A stretch of 64,000 nucleotides of DNA, taken from the NCBI RefSeq assembly GCF_928392795.1, contig NZ_CAKMTJ010000003.1, positions 62,001 to 126,000 on the forward strand. Reading direction: 5' to 3'. A program made the translations under genes and the position numbers. Shown one piece after another: positions 25,718 to 34,455 of this stretch (its first letter is position 1; every line of letters begins with the position of its first letter). A model generated the notes under the pieces. The model was not told the DNA's origin. It did not search any database and saw only the letters and a list, made by a program, of their open reading frames with translations. This DNA comes from Rothia nasimurium (GTDB lineage Bacteria > Actinomycetota > Actinomycetes > Actinomycetales > Micrococcaceae).

Positions 25718-26062
25718 GTGGCGTATTCTGACATCCGGCTCTGTTCTCTTAAAGAGGTTAGTGACATGGTGGGCCGCCCGCTGGCTCAGGTGCAGATACT
25801 GGATTGGGCTCAAAAGGCTGTTGTCTTGCGTCAAATCGATGCCCAGCCTACTAGAGGCCCGGCAGGGCGTACCTGGTATGGATTTGATATGGCAGCTGAA
25901 ATGTCTGAAGATGCTGAAACCATTGCCAACAATCATGAGTCAGTAGTAGATGACCCTGAAGAGGAAGTAGTTATGGACTTACACAATAATGTTGTGGGGC
26001 GAGAGATTGGTCGGCGCGTTGTTACTGGGGATGATGCTAAACAGGGTGTCAGGACGCAGTGA
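25718..26062 (+). CDS. Hypothetical protein, possible remnant of a DUF6973-like domain protein
   Basis: 114 residues from GTG 25718 (GAAAGA 8 bases upstream). The N-terminus (AYSDIRLCSLKEVSDMVGRPL) has no recognisable fold. The C-terminal part EEVVMDLHNNVVGREIGRR resembles the end of DUF6973-type domains found in some secreted or polymorphic-toxin proteins, but the upstream portion of such a domain is missing. It may be a truncated toxin C-terminus or an orphan. Codon use is less GC-biased than the core genes. The function is unknown. Confidence 0.5.
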   Translation: MAYSDIRLCSLKEVSDMVGRPLAQVQILDWAQKAVVLRQIDAQPTRGPAGRTWYGFDMAAEMSEDAETIANNHESVVDDPEEEVVMDLHNNVVGREIGRRVVTGDDAKQGVRTQ

Positions 26063-26140
26063 CTTCTGATGAGCTGCAAGTGATAGGTTAGGTAAACTTA
26101 GACTCGAATTCCTTTCTGACAGAAAGAAGGCAGTATCGTT

Positions 26141-26458
26141 ATGAATCTTGTAAAGAATCATAAACTCTTTTTTCTCTCCTTCTGTTTTTGGCTATTTTTG
26201 ATGGCTTTTGAATATTTCGTCCGTTTTACTGCTGGGATAGCTTGCCATACTTCAAATGAGTATATTCAAGGCGAAGCCTATTGGGGGTTTTTCCCTGTAA
26301 TTGGAACTCGTTGTGTATGGGATAGCCTGCCTGATGGGGTGAGTGCTTATTCTGGTCCTGGCCTTACAACGGTGGCTGCTCCGGTGATTCTGTGTGCGTG
26401 GTTGTTAGAGGCTTGGTTGCAGGGGCGGAAGAAGAAAGAAGCTTATTCCAAAGGGTAG
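26141..26458 (+). CDS. Hypothetical small membrane protein in the AT-richer island
   Basis: 105 residues. An N-terminal helix (~8-30, aromatic-rich: LFFLSFCFWLFLMAFEYF), a loop with two cysteines (GIACHTSNEY and GTRCVWDS) that could form a disulfide outside the cell, a second helix (~78-92) and a basic tail. AGAAAGAAGG lies a few bases upstream. No family is recognised. Its low GC and Phe-rich make-up are unlike the core genes, which suggests acquisition. Its last codons form the left arm of palindrome B. Confidence 0.6.
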   Translation: MNLVKNHKLFFLSFCFWLFLMAFEYFVRFTAGIACHTSNEYIQGEAYWGFFPVIGTRCVWDSLPDGVSAYSGPGLTTVAAPVILCAWLLEAWLQGRKKKEAYSKG

Positions 26459-26513
26459 ATGGAGCAGGCTCACAGCGAGCGTGAGCCTGCGGAACCCCTT
26501 ATGAATAAGCTTC
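26438..26513. repeat. Modular palindrome element B (short form, no core)
   Basis: Outer arm GAAGCTTATTC / GAATAAGCTTC (26438-26448 with 26503-26513) and inner 10-bp stem GCAGGCTCAC / GTGAGCCTGC (26464-26473 with 26481-26490) closed by a 7-nt loop. Inner stem and flank match element C, but the long core is absent. The left arm overlaps the 3' end of the preceding gene. Confidence 0.85.
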
Positions 26514-26586
26514 ATATAATTGCTACCGAAGTGTTCTGCTCCTGATAATTTTCGTTGAACGAATACGCGGCAGTGAAAGATGTAAA

Positions 26587-26640
26587 TCACAAAAAACTGT
26601 TGCAATGGCTGAGGGATAGAGTAATACGCTTCTTTGGCAT
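26587..26640 (-). CDS. Very small ORF with a strong ribosome site (17 codons)
   Basis: On the minus strand AAGGAG is placed 8 bases before an ATG that reads MPKKRITLSLSHCNSFL and stops. The ribosome site is among the best in the island, yet the frame is short. It could be a leader peptide, a small protein, or the start of a gene broken by frameshift: another frame stays open into palindrome B. A perfect palindrome AATGTA-ATC-TACATT (26670-26684) lies just upstream and could be an operator. Confidence 0.35.
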   Translation of the reverse strand: MPKKRITLSLSHCNSFL

Positions 26641-26759
26641 AATCAGATCTCCTTGATACCAGTTTGGTGAATGTAATCTACATTGCACAGTATGGGGCCG
26701 TGTGGGTGTCAATAGGAAATTGAAAAATTAAATGAGGGTCTGGCTGTATAAATCAATAA
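26641..26759. promoter_or_regulatory. Short intergenic region with a palindromic operator-like site
   Basis: Contains the 15-base palindrome at 26670-26684 (AATGTA / TACATT arms) upstream of the 17-codon ORF. No other gene is seen between that ORF and the next minus-strand gene. Confidence 0.35.
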
Positions 26760-26963
26760 CTATTTCTTAAAAAGAAGACTTTTGAAAAAGGCAATAAAAA
26801 ATACTAGAACTATACATACCAAAGAGCTTGCTACGAGTGCAAGAACCAGGTTAACAATAAAGTTAAACTCTAAAATACTGTCGAATAACTTAATAAATAT
26901 AAATGCACTAAAAATTCCAACTATTGTTATAAAATAATCCTTGAATGTTTTTTCCTCTGTCAT
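26760..26963 (-). CDS. Hypothetical small membrane protein
   Basis: 67 residues with a charged N-terminus (MTEEKTFKDY) and two hydrophobic helices (~11-27 and ~36-60, NLVLALVASSLVCIVLVFFI), ending FKKS-like basic (LLFKK). Strongly AT-rich, with codons unlike the core genome. The region upstream (26990-27160) is also AT-rich and contains the likely promoter. No family is recognised; a small toxin-like or superinfection/membrane peptide is possible but unsupported. Confidence 0.5.
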   Translation of the reverse strand: MTEEKTFKDYFITIVGIFSAFIFIKLFDSILEFNFIVNLVLALVASSLVCIVLVFFIAFFKSLLFKK

Positions 26964-27170
26964 CCTCAGGTGCCTCCGTTGAATATTCTAATTTTATACT
27001 ATTCTATATTTTATTTTTAATTCTTACGTAAGTCAAGAGAATTTATTGGGGTCCTTTAATTTAAAACGTTTGACGTATCTCATCGAAAAAGAATTTTAGT
27101 TGCCTCACTATTGAGGAAAGTATGATGCTTGTCATGCGGAAAAGGGCAACAATGTAGAACTGGTAGATAG
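26964..27170. promoter_or_regulatory. AT-rich intergenic stretch, no gene seen
   Basis: About 200 bases of AT-rich sequence between the small membrane protein gene (minus) and palindrome C. It probably contains the promoter of the former. No ORF with a ribosome site was found. Confidence 0.35.
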
Positions 27171-27172
27171 TA

Positions 27173-27368
27173 AGGCTTATTCATAAGGATAAGTGGAGCA
27201 GGCTCACAGCGAAGCTGCTGGCTCGGATGAAGTGAGCGGGTGCGACAGCACGCAAGAGCGAACGGAATCCGCCGCTAGGCGGGGCGTGAATCGCCTTGTG
27301 AGCGAAGCGAACCAGGCGAGAGGGTCGGCAGCGAGCGTGAGCCTGCGGAACCCCTTATGAATAAGCCT
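27173..27368. repeat. Modular palindrome element C (long form with core)
   Basis: Outer stem of 16 perfect pairs (27173-27188 with 27353-27368, AGGCTTATTCATAAGG), then GCAGGCTCAC / GTGAGCCTGC (27198-27207 with 27337-27346). Between them, read on the minus strand, is the core: GCTGCCGACCCTCTCGCCTG, a variable arm containing CGATTCACGCC and a CCGCC/GGCGG hairpin, and CCGAGCCAGCAGCTTCGCTG. It starts 20 bases past the stop of the aldehyde dehydrogenase gene. Confidence 0.88.
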
Positions 27369-27388
27369 CAAGCTATCAGAAGCAGGTA

Positions 27389-28912
27389 TTAGAAGAGCCC
27401 CATCGGCTTATCTGAGTAGCTGACCAGCATGTTCTTGGTCTGCTGGTAGTGGGCCAGCATCATCAGGTGGTTCTCGCGGCCGATGCCTGACTTCTTGTAG
27501 CCACCGAAAGCGGCGTGGGCCGGGTAATTATGGTAGTTGTTGATCCAGACACGGCCAGCCTGAATGGTGCGGCCTGCCCGGTAGGCGGTGTTCTGGTCGC
27601 GCGTCCAGACGCCCGCACCTAGACCGTAGTCGGTGTCATTGGCAATGCGCATAGCCTCATCAAAATCAGTGAAAGAGGTGGTAGCCAGAACCGGGCCAAA
27701 AATCTCTTCCTGGAAGATACGCATGTCGTTGCTACCGGCAAAAACGGTGGGCTGAATGTACCAGCCGTCTGCCAGGTCGCCGCCTAGCTCGCAGGCCTCA
27801 CCGCCCACGAGAACGTCCGCGCCCTCGTCCTTGCCAATCTTCAGGTAGCCGGTAATCTTATCCCACTGCTCCTTGGACGCCTGGGCGCCGACCATGGTCT
27901 CGGTATCGAGCGGATTGCCCTGCTTCATGGCCTTCACGCGCTCAATGCCGGCCTCGAGGAAGGAGTCGTGAATGGGCTTCTGAATCAGTGCGCGGGAGGG
28001 GCAGGTGCAGACCTCGCCCTGGTTGAGGCCGAAGGAGGCAAAGCCTTCTAGTGCCTTGTCGTAGAAGGAGTCCTTCTCGGCAGCAACGTCGGCGAAGAAG
28101 ACATTGGGGGACTTGCCGCCCAGCTCCAAGGTGACCGGGATGATGTTGTCGGCAGCAGCCTTCATAATGATAGAACCGGTGGTGGTCTCACCAGTAAAAG
28201 CAATCTTGCGGATGCGCTTGCTACCAGAGAGGGCAGCGCCAGCCTCGGGGCCAAAGCCGTTCACAACGTTCAGCACACCGGCGGGGAGTACATCCTTCCA
28301 TAAATCCACCAGGTAGAGCACTGAAACCGGAGTCTGCTCCGCGGGCTTGAGCACAATGGTGTTGCCCGCTGCCAGGGCCGGGGCGATCTTCCAGATAGCC
28401 ATCAGAATGGGGAAGTTCCAGGGGATAATCTGCCCCACCACGCCCAGAGGCTCGTGGAAGTGGTAGGCCACGGTGTTCTCGTCAATCTCTGACAGGCGGC
28501 CTTCCTGGGTGCGAATAGCGGACGCGAAGTAGCGCAGGTGGTCAACGCCCAGCGGGATATCTGCGGCTAGAGTCTCGCGGACAGGCTTACCGTTCTCCCA
28601 GGTCTCAGCTACCGCAATGGACTCCAGGTTATCTTCCATAATTTGGGCCAGCTTGAGCAGCAGGTTAGCGCGCTCGGTGGGGGAGGTCTTGCCCCAGGTC
28701 TCAAAGGCCTTCCAGGCTGCGTCAATAGCCTTGTCGATATCAGCTGCGGTACCGCGGGCGACTTCTGCAAAGGGCTTGCCGTTAACCGGGGAGATATCTT
28801 CAAAATACTGGCCCTCGGCCGGGGCTACCCATTCCCCTCCGATGAAGTGGTCGTAGCGGGACTTGAAGGTGGTGATGGAATCTGCTGAGCCGGGTGCGGC
28901 GTAAACAGTCAT
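27389..28912 (-). CDS. NAD-dependent (acet)aldehyde dehydrogenase, ExaC type
   Basis: 507 residues, typical of ExaC/AldA. It oxidises acetaldehyde or similar aldehydes to acids with NAD. Seen: [15 protein letters not shown] (cofactor/oxyanion Asn), [12 protein letters not shown] (general base Glu, ~265), [14 protein letters not shown] with the catalytic cysteine (~306), and [13 protein letters not shown]. The double-cysteine CTCPSR form and the closing [20 protein letters not shown], a hallmark of this subgroup, support ExaC over betaine-aldehyde enzymes. It could remove acetaldehyde released by DeoC, though it is 11 kb away. GAAAGGAGAGACA-like ribosome site before ATG 28910-28912. Confidence 0.9.
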   Translation of the reverse strand: MTVYAAPGSADSITTFKSRYDHFIGGEWVAPAEGQYFEDISPVNGKPFAEVARGTAADIDKAIDAAWKAFETWGKTSPTERANLLLKLAQIMEDNLESIAVAETWENGKPVRETLAADIPLGVDHLRYFASAIRTQEGRLSEIDENTVAYHFHEPLGVVGQIIPWNFPILMAIWKIAPALAAGNTIVLKPAEQTPVSVLYLVDLWKDVLPAGVLNVVNGFGPEAGAALSGSKRIRKIAFTGETTTGSIIMKAAADNIIPVTLELGGKSPNVFFADVAAEKDSFYDKALEGFASFGLNQGEVCTCPSRALIQKPIHDSFLEAGIERVKAMKQGNPLDTETMVGAQASKEQWDKITGYLKIGKDEGADVLVGGEACELGGDLADGWYIQPTVFAGSNDMRIFQEEIFGPVLATTSFTDFDEAMRIANDTDYGLGAGVWTRDQNTAYRAGRTIQAGRVWINNYHNYPAHAAFGGYKKSGIGRENHLMMLAHYQQTKNMLVSYSDKPMGLF

Positions 28913-29136
28913 TGTCTCTCCTTTGAGTTGTATCTGACTACGGGGTAGGCAACCAGGACCTACCTGTTCATAAAAAGCACATAAAAGTAACTTGAATCAC
29001 AGTTTAGTTGAGAGGGGTTCCACCTGTGAAGACCGATCCGTAAAAAACCCAGGCCATCATGTGACCTACAGCAAAATATGTCCTAGCTTTACACCCCGAT
29101 TCACAAGCCCCAGGGCCAGGCGTACAGTGTTGAGAC
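28913..29136. promoter_or_regulatory. Divergent promoter region, aldehyde dehydrogenase / symporter
   Basis: 224 bases without a gene. A TACAGT -10-like box lies 8 bases before the symporter ATG (close to leaderless). No hairpin or operator of note was seen. Confidence 0.4.
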
Positions 29137-30540
29137 ATGTCAAACCACACCACAGCACTTCCTTCCCGCAAGAGACTTCCCGCCTGGGCTACGTCCTTCG
29201 GCAATCAAATTATCGCCGCCCTCATCCTGGGCGTGATTTTGGGCCTGGTAGCCACTAACCTCGGCGGCGATGCCGCAGAGAACCCCAACTGGCTCATGAC
29301 CACCCTCTCCACTATTGGCTCCTCCTACGTCACCCTGCTCAAAGCAGCGGTGGTACCCCTGATTTTTACCGCCGTGGTTTCGTCCATCGCCAACCTGGCT
29401 GAGGTAACGAATGCGGCCCGCCTGGCTACCAAGACCCTGCTCTGGTTCGCCTACACCGCCCTCATCGCTGTGGTTATTGGCCTCATCCTCGGTCTTGTCA
29501 CCCAACCCGGCGCTAACACCGGTCTGGCTACTCCCGAAACCTACGAAGGGCGTACCGGCTCCTGGCTGGGCTTCCTTACCGGCCTGATTCCCGCCAACTT
29601 CCTTGGCCTGGGTGTGAGCATCTCAAACTCGGGCGAGACCGTCACCGGCTCAGCTAGCTTCAACGTGCTCCAGATCCTTGTGATTTCAGTAGCCGTGGGT
29701 ATCGCAGCCCTCAAGACCGGCCCCGCTGCCAGGCCCTTCCTTGACTTGAATAAGAGTGCTCTGGCTATTATTCAGACCATCCTCTGGTGGATTATCCGCC
29801 TGGCCCCGCTCGGTACCGTCGGTCTGATTGGCCGAGCCGTCTACGCCTACGGCTGGACCTCCATGGGCTCTCTGGCGCGTTTCGTAATTGTGCTTTACAT
29901 CGGCTTGGCCCTTGTGCTCTTCGTGGTCTACCCAGCTATCGCCCGCGCCAACGGTCTGTCTATCAAGCAGTTCTTCTCGGGCGTTTGGCCCGCTGTGCAG
30001 ATGGGCTTCGTTTCCCGCTCGTCCATGGGCACCATGCCTCTGACCCAGTCCGTAGCTGAACGTAACTTTGGTGTGCCCCGCGCCTACGCCTCCTTCGCGG
30101 TTCCCCTGGGCTCCACCACCAAGATGGACGGCTGCGCCGCGGTCTACCCCGCCCTAGCAGCCCTCTTTGTGGCCCAGTTCTACGGCATCGACCTCAACAT
30201 CACCCACTACCTGCTCATCATTATGGTGTCGGTGCTCGGTTCCACCGCCACCGCAGGAACCACCGGTGCAACGGTCATGCTCACCCTCACCCTCTCCACC
30301 CTGGGCCTTCCCCTCGACGGCGTTGGCCTGCTCCTGGCCATCGACCCCATCATTGATATGGGCCGTACCGCCGTCAACGTCGCAGGCCAGGCCCTGGTTG
30401 CGCTCATCGTCGCCAAGCGCGAGGGCATTCTGAACGAGGACCTCTACAACGCCCCGCGCACCGAGGGCGGATTTGTAGCTGAGGACGTCTACGCCCGCCT
30501 CGGCGAGGCACCCCAGGTACCTGCCGCGGCAGCGTCCTAA
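29137..30540 (+). CDS. Dicarboxylate/amino acid:cation symporter (DAACS family)
   Basis: 467 residues. Eight-plus membrane helices and two re-entrant loops; the serine-rich loop is VSRSSMGTMPLTQSVAERN, the usual HP1 form, and HP2-like VLGSTATAGTTGATVMLTL is followed by the substrate-binding segment DPIIDMGRTAVNVAGQ, where the Asp and the RTxxN triad bind the amino/carboxyl groups. Related proteins import glutamate, aspartate or C4-dicarboxylates with Na+ or H+. Substrate cannot be fixed from sequence. It is monocistronic, followed by a strong terminator shared with the convergent DUF885 gene. Confidence 0.93.
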   Translation: MSNHTTALPSRKRLPAWATSFGNQIIAALILGVILGLVATNLGGDAAENPNWLMTTLSTIGSSYVTLLKAAVVPLIFTAVVSSIANLAEVTNAARLATKTLLWFAYTALIAVVIGLILGLVTQPGANTGLATPETYEGRTGSWLGFLTGLIPANFLGLGVSISNSGETVTGSASFNVLQILVISVAVGIAALKTGPAARPFLDLNKSALAIIQTILWWIIRLAPLGTVGLIGRAVYAYGWTSMGSLARFVIVLYIGLALVLFVVYPAIARANGLSIKQFFSGVWPAVQMGFVSRSSMGTMPLTQSVAERNFGVPRAYASFAVPLGSTTKMDGCAAVYPALAALFVAQFYGIDLNITHYLLIIMVSVLGSTATAGTTGATVMLTLTLSTLGLPLDGVGLLLAIDPIIDMGRTAVNVAGQALVALIVAKREGILNEDLYNAPRTEGGFVAEDVYARLGEAPQVPAAAAS

Positions 30541-30561
30541 CCCTTACCCCTACCTCGTAGA

Positions 30562-30603
30562 GAAGCGGGCCCTGCGCACCTATCGGTGTGCAGGGCCCGC
30601 TTC
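30562..30603. terminator. Bidirectional terminator between symporter and DUF885 gene
   Basis: Stem GAAGCGGGCCCTGC / GCAGGGCCCGCTTC with CACC/GGTG extension across a short loop, between convergent stops; U-rich flank CATGTTTA on the plus side. Confidence 0.85.
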
Positions 30604-30616
30604 ATGTTTACGCGAC

Positions 30617-32320
30617 TTAGGCAGCTAGTGCCCGGCGCAGGGTATCAAGCCCGACTGAGCCCAGTTTGAGGGCCCGGGTGTGGAAGTCGCGGTCAGAGAT
30701 TCCGGCGGCGCGGGCGTTCTCACGCAGCTGTAACCAGACTCGCTCGCCCACCTTGTAGGAGGGGGCCTGGCCCGGCCAGCCCAGGTAGCGCAGGAACTCG
30801 AAGCGGCGCTGGCCCTCGGAGATATCGAGGTTGGCCTCTAGAAACTTATAGCCCTTCTCTGCGTCCCAGATGCCAGGTTCTACACCCAGCTCGGCAACCC
30901 AGCGTTCGGGGATCTCAAAACCGCAGTGCAGGCCGATATCGAAGACCACGCGGGCAGCACGCAGGCGCTGGGCATCGAGCATACCCATGCGGTCGCCGGG
31001 GTCAGAGAGATAACCCAGCTCGTCCATGAGGCGCTCAGCGTACAGGGCCCAGCCCTCGCCATGGCCCGAAACCCACACGGCGTTAGCACGCCACTGGTTC
31101 AGGGCCTCGGCCATAGCGGTTGCATAGGCAACCTGCAGATGGTGGCCGGGTACGCCCTCGTGGTAGACGGTTGAGGTTTCGCGCCAGGTGCCAAAGGTAT
31201 CTTCACCTTCGGGCACTGACCACCACATGCGACCGGCGCGCTCAAAATCAGCGGACGGGCCGGTGTAGTAGATACCGCCCTCCTGGGTGGGGGCAATCAT
31301 GCACTCGAGCTTGCGCAGCGGGCCTTCGATGGTGAAGTGCTCTTGGGCCAGGTAGTCAACGGCGGCGTCGGAAAGCTTCTGCATCCAGGCCTGGAGCTCA
31401 TCGGTGCCGTTGAGGGTGCGTTCGGGGTCAGCATCGAGCAGGGCCTTTGCCTCGTCAATAGTGGCACCGGGCTTGATGGCTTCGGCAACCTCCTGCTGGG
31501 CCGCGATGATGCGGTCGAGTTCCTCAATACCCCAGGCATAGGTCTCTTCCAGGTCAAGGGTGGTGCCTACAAACTGACGGGAGTAAAGGGAGTAGCGCTC
31601 GCGGCCCACAGCATCGGCCTCGGGCGCGTCGGGGCGCAGGGTGTCTTTGAGGTAGGAGAGAAGTTCGCTGTAGCCTTCCTTAGCGGACGCCGCCCCCTGG
31701 GTAGCGCGGTCGGCGTGCTCAGGGGCGGCTTCGGCTACCTCTTGTGCCAGAGTGTCGAAGAAACCGCCTTCGGCAATGTAGGCGGCTACCTGCTCGATGA
31801 CGATATCGACCTGGCGCACCGCTGCCACCTTACCGGCGGCACGGGCGGCTTCCAGGGTCTCGATATAACCGCGAACCGCTTCCGCAACGTTACCCAGGCG
31901 GCCAGCAATGTGCCCCCAGTCCTCGGCTGTTTCACGGTTCATCAGGTCAAAGATGGCGCGAATACCCTGAACAGGGGAGGCAATGTTGTTGAGTTCCCAG
32001 TCGCCCAGGCCCGCCTCGTGCAGTTCGAGCTTGAGCCCCAGGCGCTCGCGCATGGCGTCGACAGTAACCCGGTCGATGTCGTCGGCCGGTTCAACGGCGT
32101 CAAGGGCTGCCAGAGTAGCGCGGGCTAGGTCAATCTCTGCCTGGGTGCCTGCGGGGGAGTAGTCGGGGTACTCGGTTTCCCGTCCCTTGCGGCCCTCGAT
32201 GGTGGCCGCTGCCGGGTCTAGTTCCAGGGTCTTCTCGTAGTAGTCGTTGGCAATGCGGTCGACCTCGGTCTGAGCGCGGTCGGCCTTAAAAATTTCGGGT
32301 AAATCTGGGTGTAGTGTCAT
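30617..32320 (-). CDS. DUF885 family protein (probable zinc peptidase-like)
   Basis: 567 residues from the second ATG (32318-32320), preferred because a TAGAAT -10 box ends 7 bases upstream, which would start the mRNA at that codon; an ATG 9 bases earlier is the alternative. The family motif YHEGVPGHHLQVA is present, equivalent to an HExxH-like metal site, with a downstream ALYAERLMDELGY (Glu). The family is thought to contain metallopeptidases of the M1/M3-like helical type, mostly uncharacterised; some are lipoproteins, but this one has no signal peptide. Monocistronic. Confidence 0.85.
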   Translation of the reverse strand: MTLHPDLPEIFKADRAQTEVDRIANDYYEKTLELDPAAATIEGRKGRETEYPDYSPAGTQAEIDLARATLAALDAVEPADDIDRVTVDAMRERLGLKLELHEAGLGDWELNNIASPVQGIRAIFDLMNRETAEDWGHIAGRLGNVAEAVRGYIETLEAARAAGKVAAVRQVDIVIEQVAAYIAEGGFFDTLAQEVAEAAPEHADRATQGAASAKEGYSELLSYLKDTLRPDAPEADAVGRERYSLYSRQFVGTTLDLEETYAWGIEELDRIIAAQQEVAEAIKPGATIDEAKALLDADPERTLNGTDELQAWMQKLSDAAVDYLAQEHFTIEGPLRKLECMIAPTQEGGIYYTGPSADFERAGRMWWSVPEGEDTFGTWRETSTVYHEGVPGHHLQVAYATAMAEALNQWRANAVWVSGHGEGWALYAERLMDELGYLSDPGDRMGMLDAQRLRAARVVFDIGLHCGFEIPERWVAELGVEPGIWDAEKGYKFLEANLDISEGQRRFEFLRYLGWPGQAPSYKVGERVWLQLRENARAAGISDRDFHTRALKLGSVGLDTLRRALAA

Positions 32321-32327
32321 ACACCCC

Positions 32328-32333
32328 ATTCTA
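32328..32333 (-). promoter_or_regulatory. -10 box of a leaderless promoter for the DUF885 gene
   Basis: TAGAAT on the minus strand, 7 bases from the ATG at 32318-32320. Confidence 0.6.
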
Positions 32334-32373
32334 GGTTACTGTGACCCAGAAAACAGGGAGCTGGGTGGGTGAA

Positions 32374-32688
32374 CTACTGGGGTCGGGCCCGCTTCCAGGA
32401 ACCCGGCCCGGGGCGCAGTCGCATACCCAGGCGCTGAGTGTGGTTGAGGCGGCGCTGCCACATTTCCAGCGCGGTCTCCTGCCGGGAATCAGCCTGGGCC
32501 TGTAGCGCCACCACGACGCTGGTCAGCGCAGCCAGCTCTTCTTCCGTGGGGTTGCCCCGCACCACCGAAAGCACAGGGGCGGGTACCTGCTGCCCACCGG
32601 CGTCCTGCCCCTGGTTTTCAAGGGGCGCGGACGCCGGTGCCGGCTTCTTGCCGAAGCCCAGTAGGGACAGCGGATTGGGAGTTGCCAT
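32374..32688 (-). CDS. Acyl-CoA carboxylase epsilon subunit (AccE-like)
   Basis: 104 residues. The segment LSVVRGNPTEEELAALTSVV is the signature of the small actinobacterial carboxylase epsilon subunit, with a Pro/Ala-rich N-terminus and a basic C-terminus (WQRRLNHTQRLGMRLRPG). In mycobacteria and streptomycetes this peptide bridges alpha and beta subunits and stimulates activity. It is encoded 14 bases after the AccD5 stop, so the two are cotranscribed, as in other actinobacteria. Annotation tools often miss it. Confidence 0.85.
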   Translation of the reverse strand: MATPNPLSLLGFGKKPAPASAPLENQGQDAGGQQVPAPVLSVVRGNPTEEELAALTSVVVALQAQADSRQETALEMWQRRLNHTQRLGMRLRPGPGSWKRARPQ

Positions 32689-32702
32689 GTTCTACCTACC
32701 CC

Positions 32703-34307
32703 TTACAGCGGAATGTTGCCGTGCTTTTTAGCGGGGGAGGCTGCGCGCTTATCGCGCAGGGCCCGCAGGGAAGAAATGATGCGCACGCGGGTCTCGGAAG
32801 GGGCGATGACCTCATCGATGTAGCCCAGCTCAGCAGCCTGATAGGGGTTGAGCAGCTCCTCTTCGTACTTGGCAATCAGCTCAGCGCGCTTAGCCTCAAC
32901 ATCGCCGCCCTCTTCGGCCACAGCGGCCAGCTCGCGGCGGTAGAGAATATTGACCGCACCCTGGGCCCCCATTACACCGATCTGGGCGGTGGGCCAGGCC
33001 AGGTTAATATCGGCGCCCAGCTTCTTCGAGCCCATCACAATGTAGGCCCCGCCGTAGGCCTTGCGGGTAATCACGGTAACCAGCGGAACGGTCGCCTCGG
33101 CGTAGGCGTACAGCAGCTTAGCGCCACGGCGGATAATGCCGTTGAACTCCTGGTCGGTACCGGGCAGGAAGCCGGGCACATCAACAAAGGTCAGAATCGG
33201 AATGTTGAAGGCATCGCAGTTGCGCACGAAGCGGGCGGCCTTTTCAGAGGCATTGATATCGAGGGTGCCAGCGAACTGCATGGGCTGGTTGGCCACAATA
33301 CCCACGGTCTTACCCTCAACCCGGGCATAACCAATCATCACGTTGGGGGCGTAGAGGGCCTGCATCTCAAAGAAATGGCCATCATCAACCACCGACTCAA
33401 TCACAGCCCGCATATCGTAGGGCTGATTAGCTGAATCGGGAATCAGCAGGTCAAGATCAAGATCATCGACGGTGACCTCGGGGTCCTGATCATGATCCAG
33501 GGGGAAGGTCTCGGTGAGGTTGTTGGAGGGCAAGAACTCAACGAGCTCGCGGACGAAATCAAAGGCGTCCTCTTCGTCCTCAGCCAGGTAGGTCGACGTA
33601 CCCGTCACCGCGTTGTGCTGGCGGGCACCGCCCAGGGTCTCCATATCGACCTCTTCACCGGTCACGGTCTTAATGACATCGGGGCCGGTAATAAACATGT
33701 GGCTGGTCTTATCGACCATTACGATGTAATCAGTCAGGGCGGGGGAGTAGGCCGCACCACCGGCGCAGGGGCCCATAATTACCGAAATCTGCGGAATCAT
33801 GCCCGAGGCCCGCACATTCATACGGAAGATATCGGCAAACATGGCTAGCGACGCAACACCCTCCTGAATGCGGGCGCCACCACCGTCATTAATACCGATA
33901 ATGGGGCAGCCGTTCTTCAACGCGAACTTCTGCACCTTCACAATCTTCTCGCCATTGACCTGCGACAGAGAACCACCGTAGACAGTGAAATCCTGGGAAT
34001 AAACCGCAACCAGGCGGCCATCGATAGTACCGTAGCCCGAAACCAGGCCATCACCCAGCGGCTTTTTCTTCTCCATACCAAAAGCCGTAGTGCGATGCTT
34101 AGCCAGAGCATCAAACTCCACAAAAGAACCCTCGTCAAGCAGCATCTCGATGCGCTCGCGGGCAGTCTGCTTGCCGCGTTCGTGCTGGCGGTCAATCGGG
34201 CCCTGCCCGGTGGGCGCAAGAGTCTGCTCGCGGCGGGCGTAGAAGTCAGCGATTTTACCTGCGGTGGTGGTCAAATCGGGGGCATCGGTGGTGGGGTTCT
34301 CGCTCAT
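32703..34307 (-). CDS. accD5: Acyl-CoA carboxylase beta subunit (carboxyltransferase), AccD5/PccB type
   Basis: 534 residues, usual for AccD5/PccB. Transfers carboxyl from biotin to propionyl- or acetyl-CoA. Two crotonase-like halves: the N-half with [19 protein letters not shown] and the oxyanion loop [12 protein letters not shown], then [16 protein letters not shown] (~170), and the C-half with [20 protein letters not shown] and [20 protein letters not shown] (~425). The residue equivalent to the AccD5 specificity Asp/Ile falls in DVPGFLPG. Followed by AccE; AccA3 and BirA are nearby on the chromosome. Confidence 0.95.
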   Translation of the reverse strand: MSENPTTDAPDLTTTAGKIADFYARREQTLAPTGQGPIDRQHERGKQTARERIEMLLDEGSFVEFDALAKHRTTAFGMEKKKPLGDGLVSGYGTIDGRLVAVYSQDFTVYGGSLSQVNGEKIVKVQKFALKNGCPIIGINDGGGARIQEGVASLAMFADIFRMNVRASGMIPQISVIMGPCAGGAAYSPALTDYIVMVDKTSHMFITGPDVIKTVTGEEVDMETLGGARQHNAVTGTSTYLAEDEEDAFDFVRELVEFLPSNNLTETFPLDHDQDPEVTVDDLDLDLLIPDSANQPYDMRAVIESVVDDGHFFEMQALYAPNVMIGYARVEGKTVGIVANQPMQFAGTLDINASEKAARFVRNCDAFNIPILTFVDVPGFLPGTDQEFNGIIRRGAKLLYAYAEATVPLVTVITRKAYGGAYIVMGSKKLGADINLAWPTAQIGVMGAQGAVNILYRRELAAVAEEGGDVEAKRAELIAKYEEELLNPYQAAELGYIDEVIAPSETRVRIISSLRALRDKRAASPAKKHGNIPL

Positions 34308-34455
34308 GCTCTGCCTGCCTTGCGCACTGGTGGGTCAATGGTGTGGGGTGACCTGGGATAAGGGTCATTCTTTTCAACTATAGACCTGCCGCCCCGCCCC
34401 ACCCAATTATTCTTGGGATTTTTGAGCGATTTTTCTAAATAAGAGTGTTTCGGGA

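Noticed and set aside
26405-26605. Minus-strand 66-codon ORF across palindrome B
   Set aside because: Most of it is a read-through of the palindrome and it has no ribosome site of its own; at most it is the other frame of a broken gene starting at 26640.
24918-27388. A prophage or transposon island
   Set aside because: The segment is AT-richer and carries a Doc module, but no integrase, transposase, capsid or terminal inverted repeat of an insertion sequence was found.
32637-33434. Long plus-strand frames opposite accD5 and accE
   Set aside because: Antisense shadows of conserved carboxylase genes; no motifs and no ribosome site.
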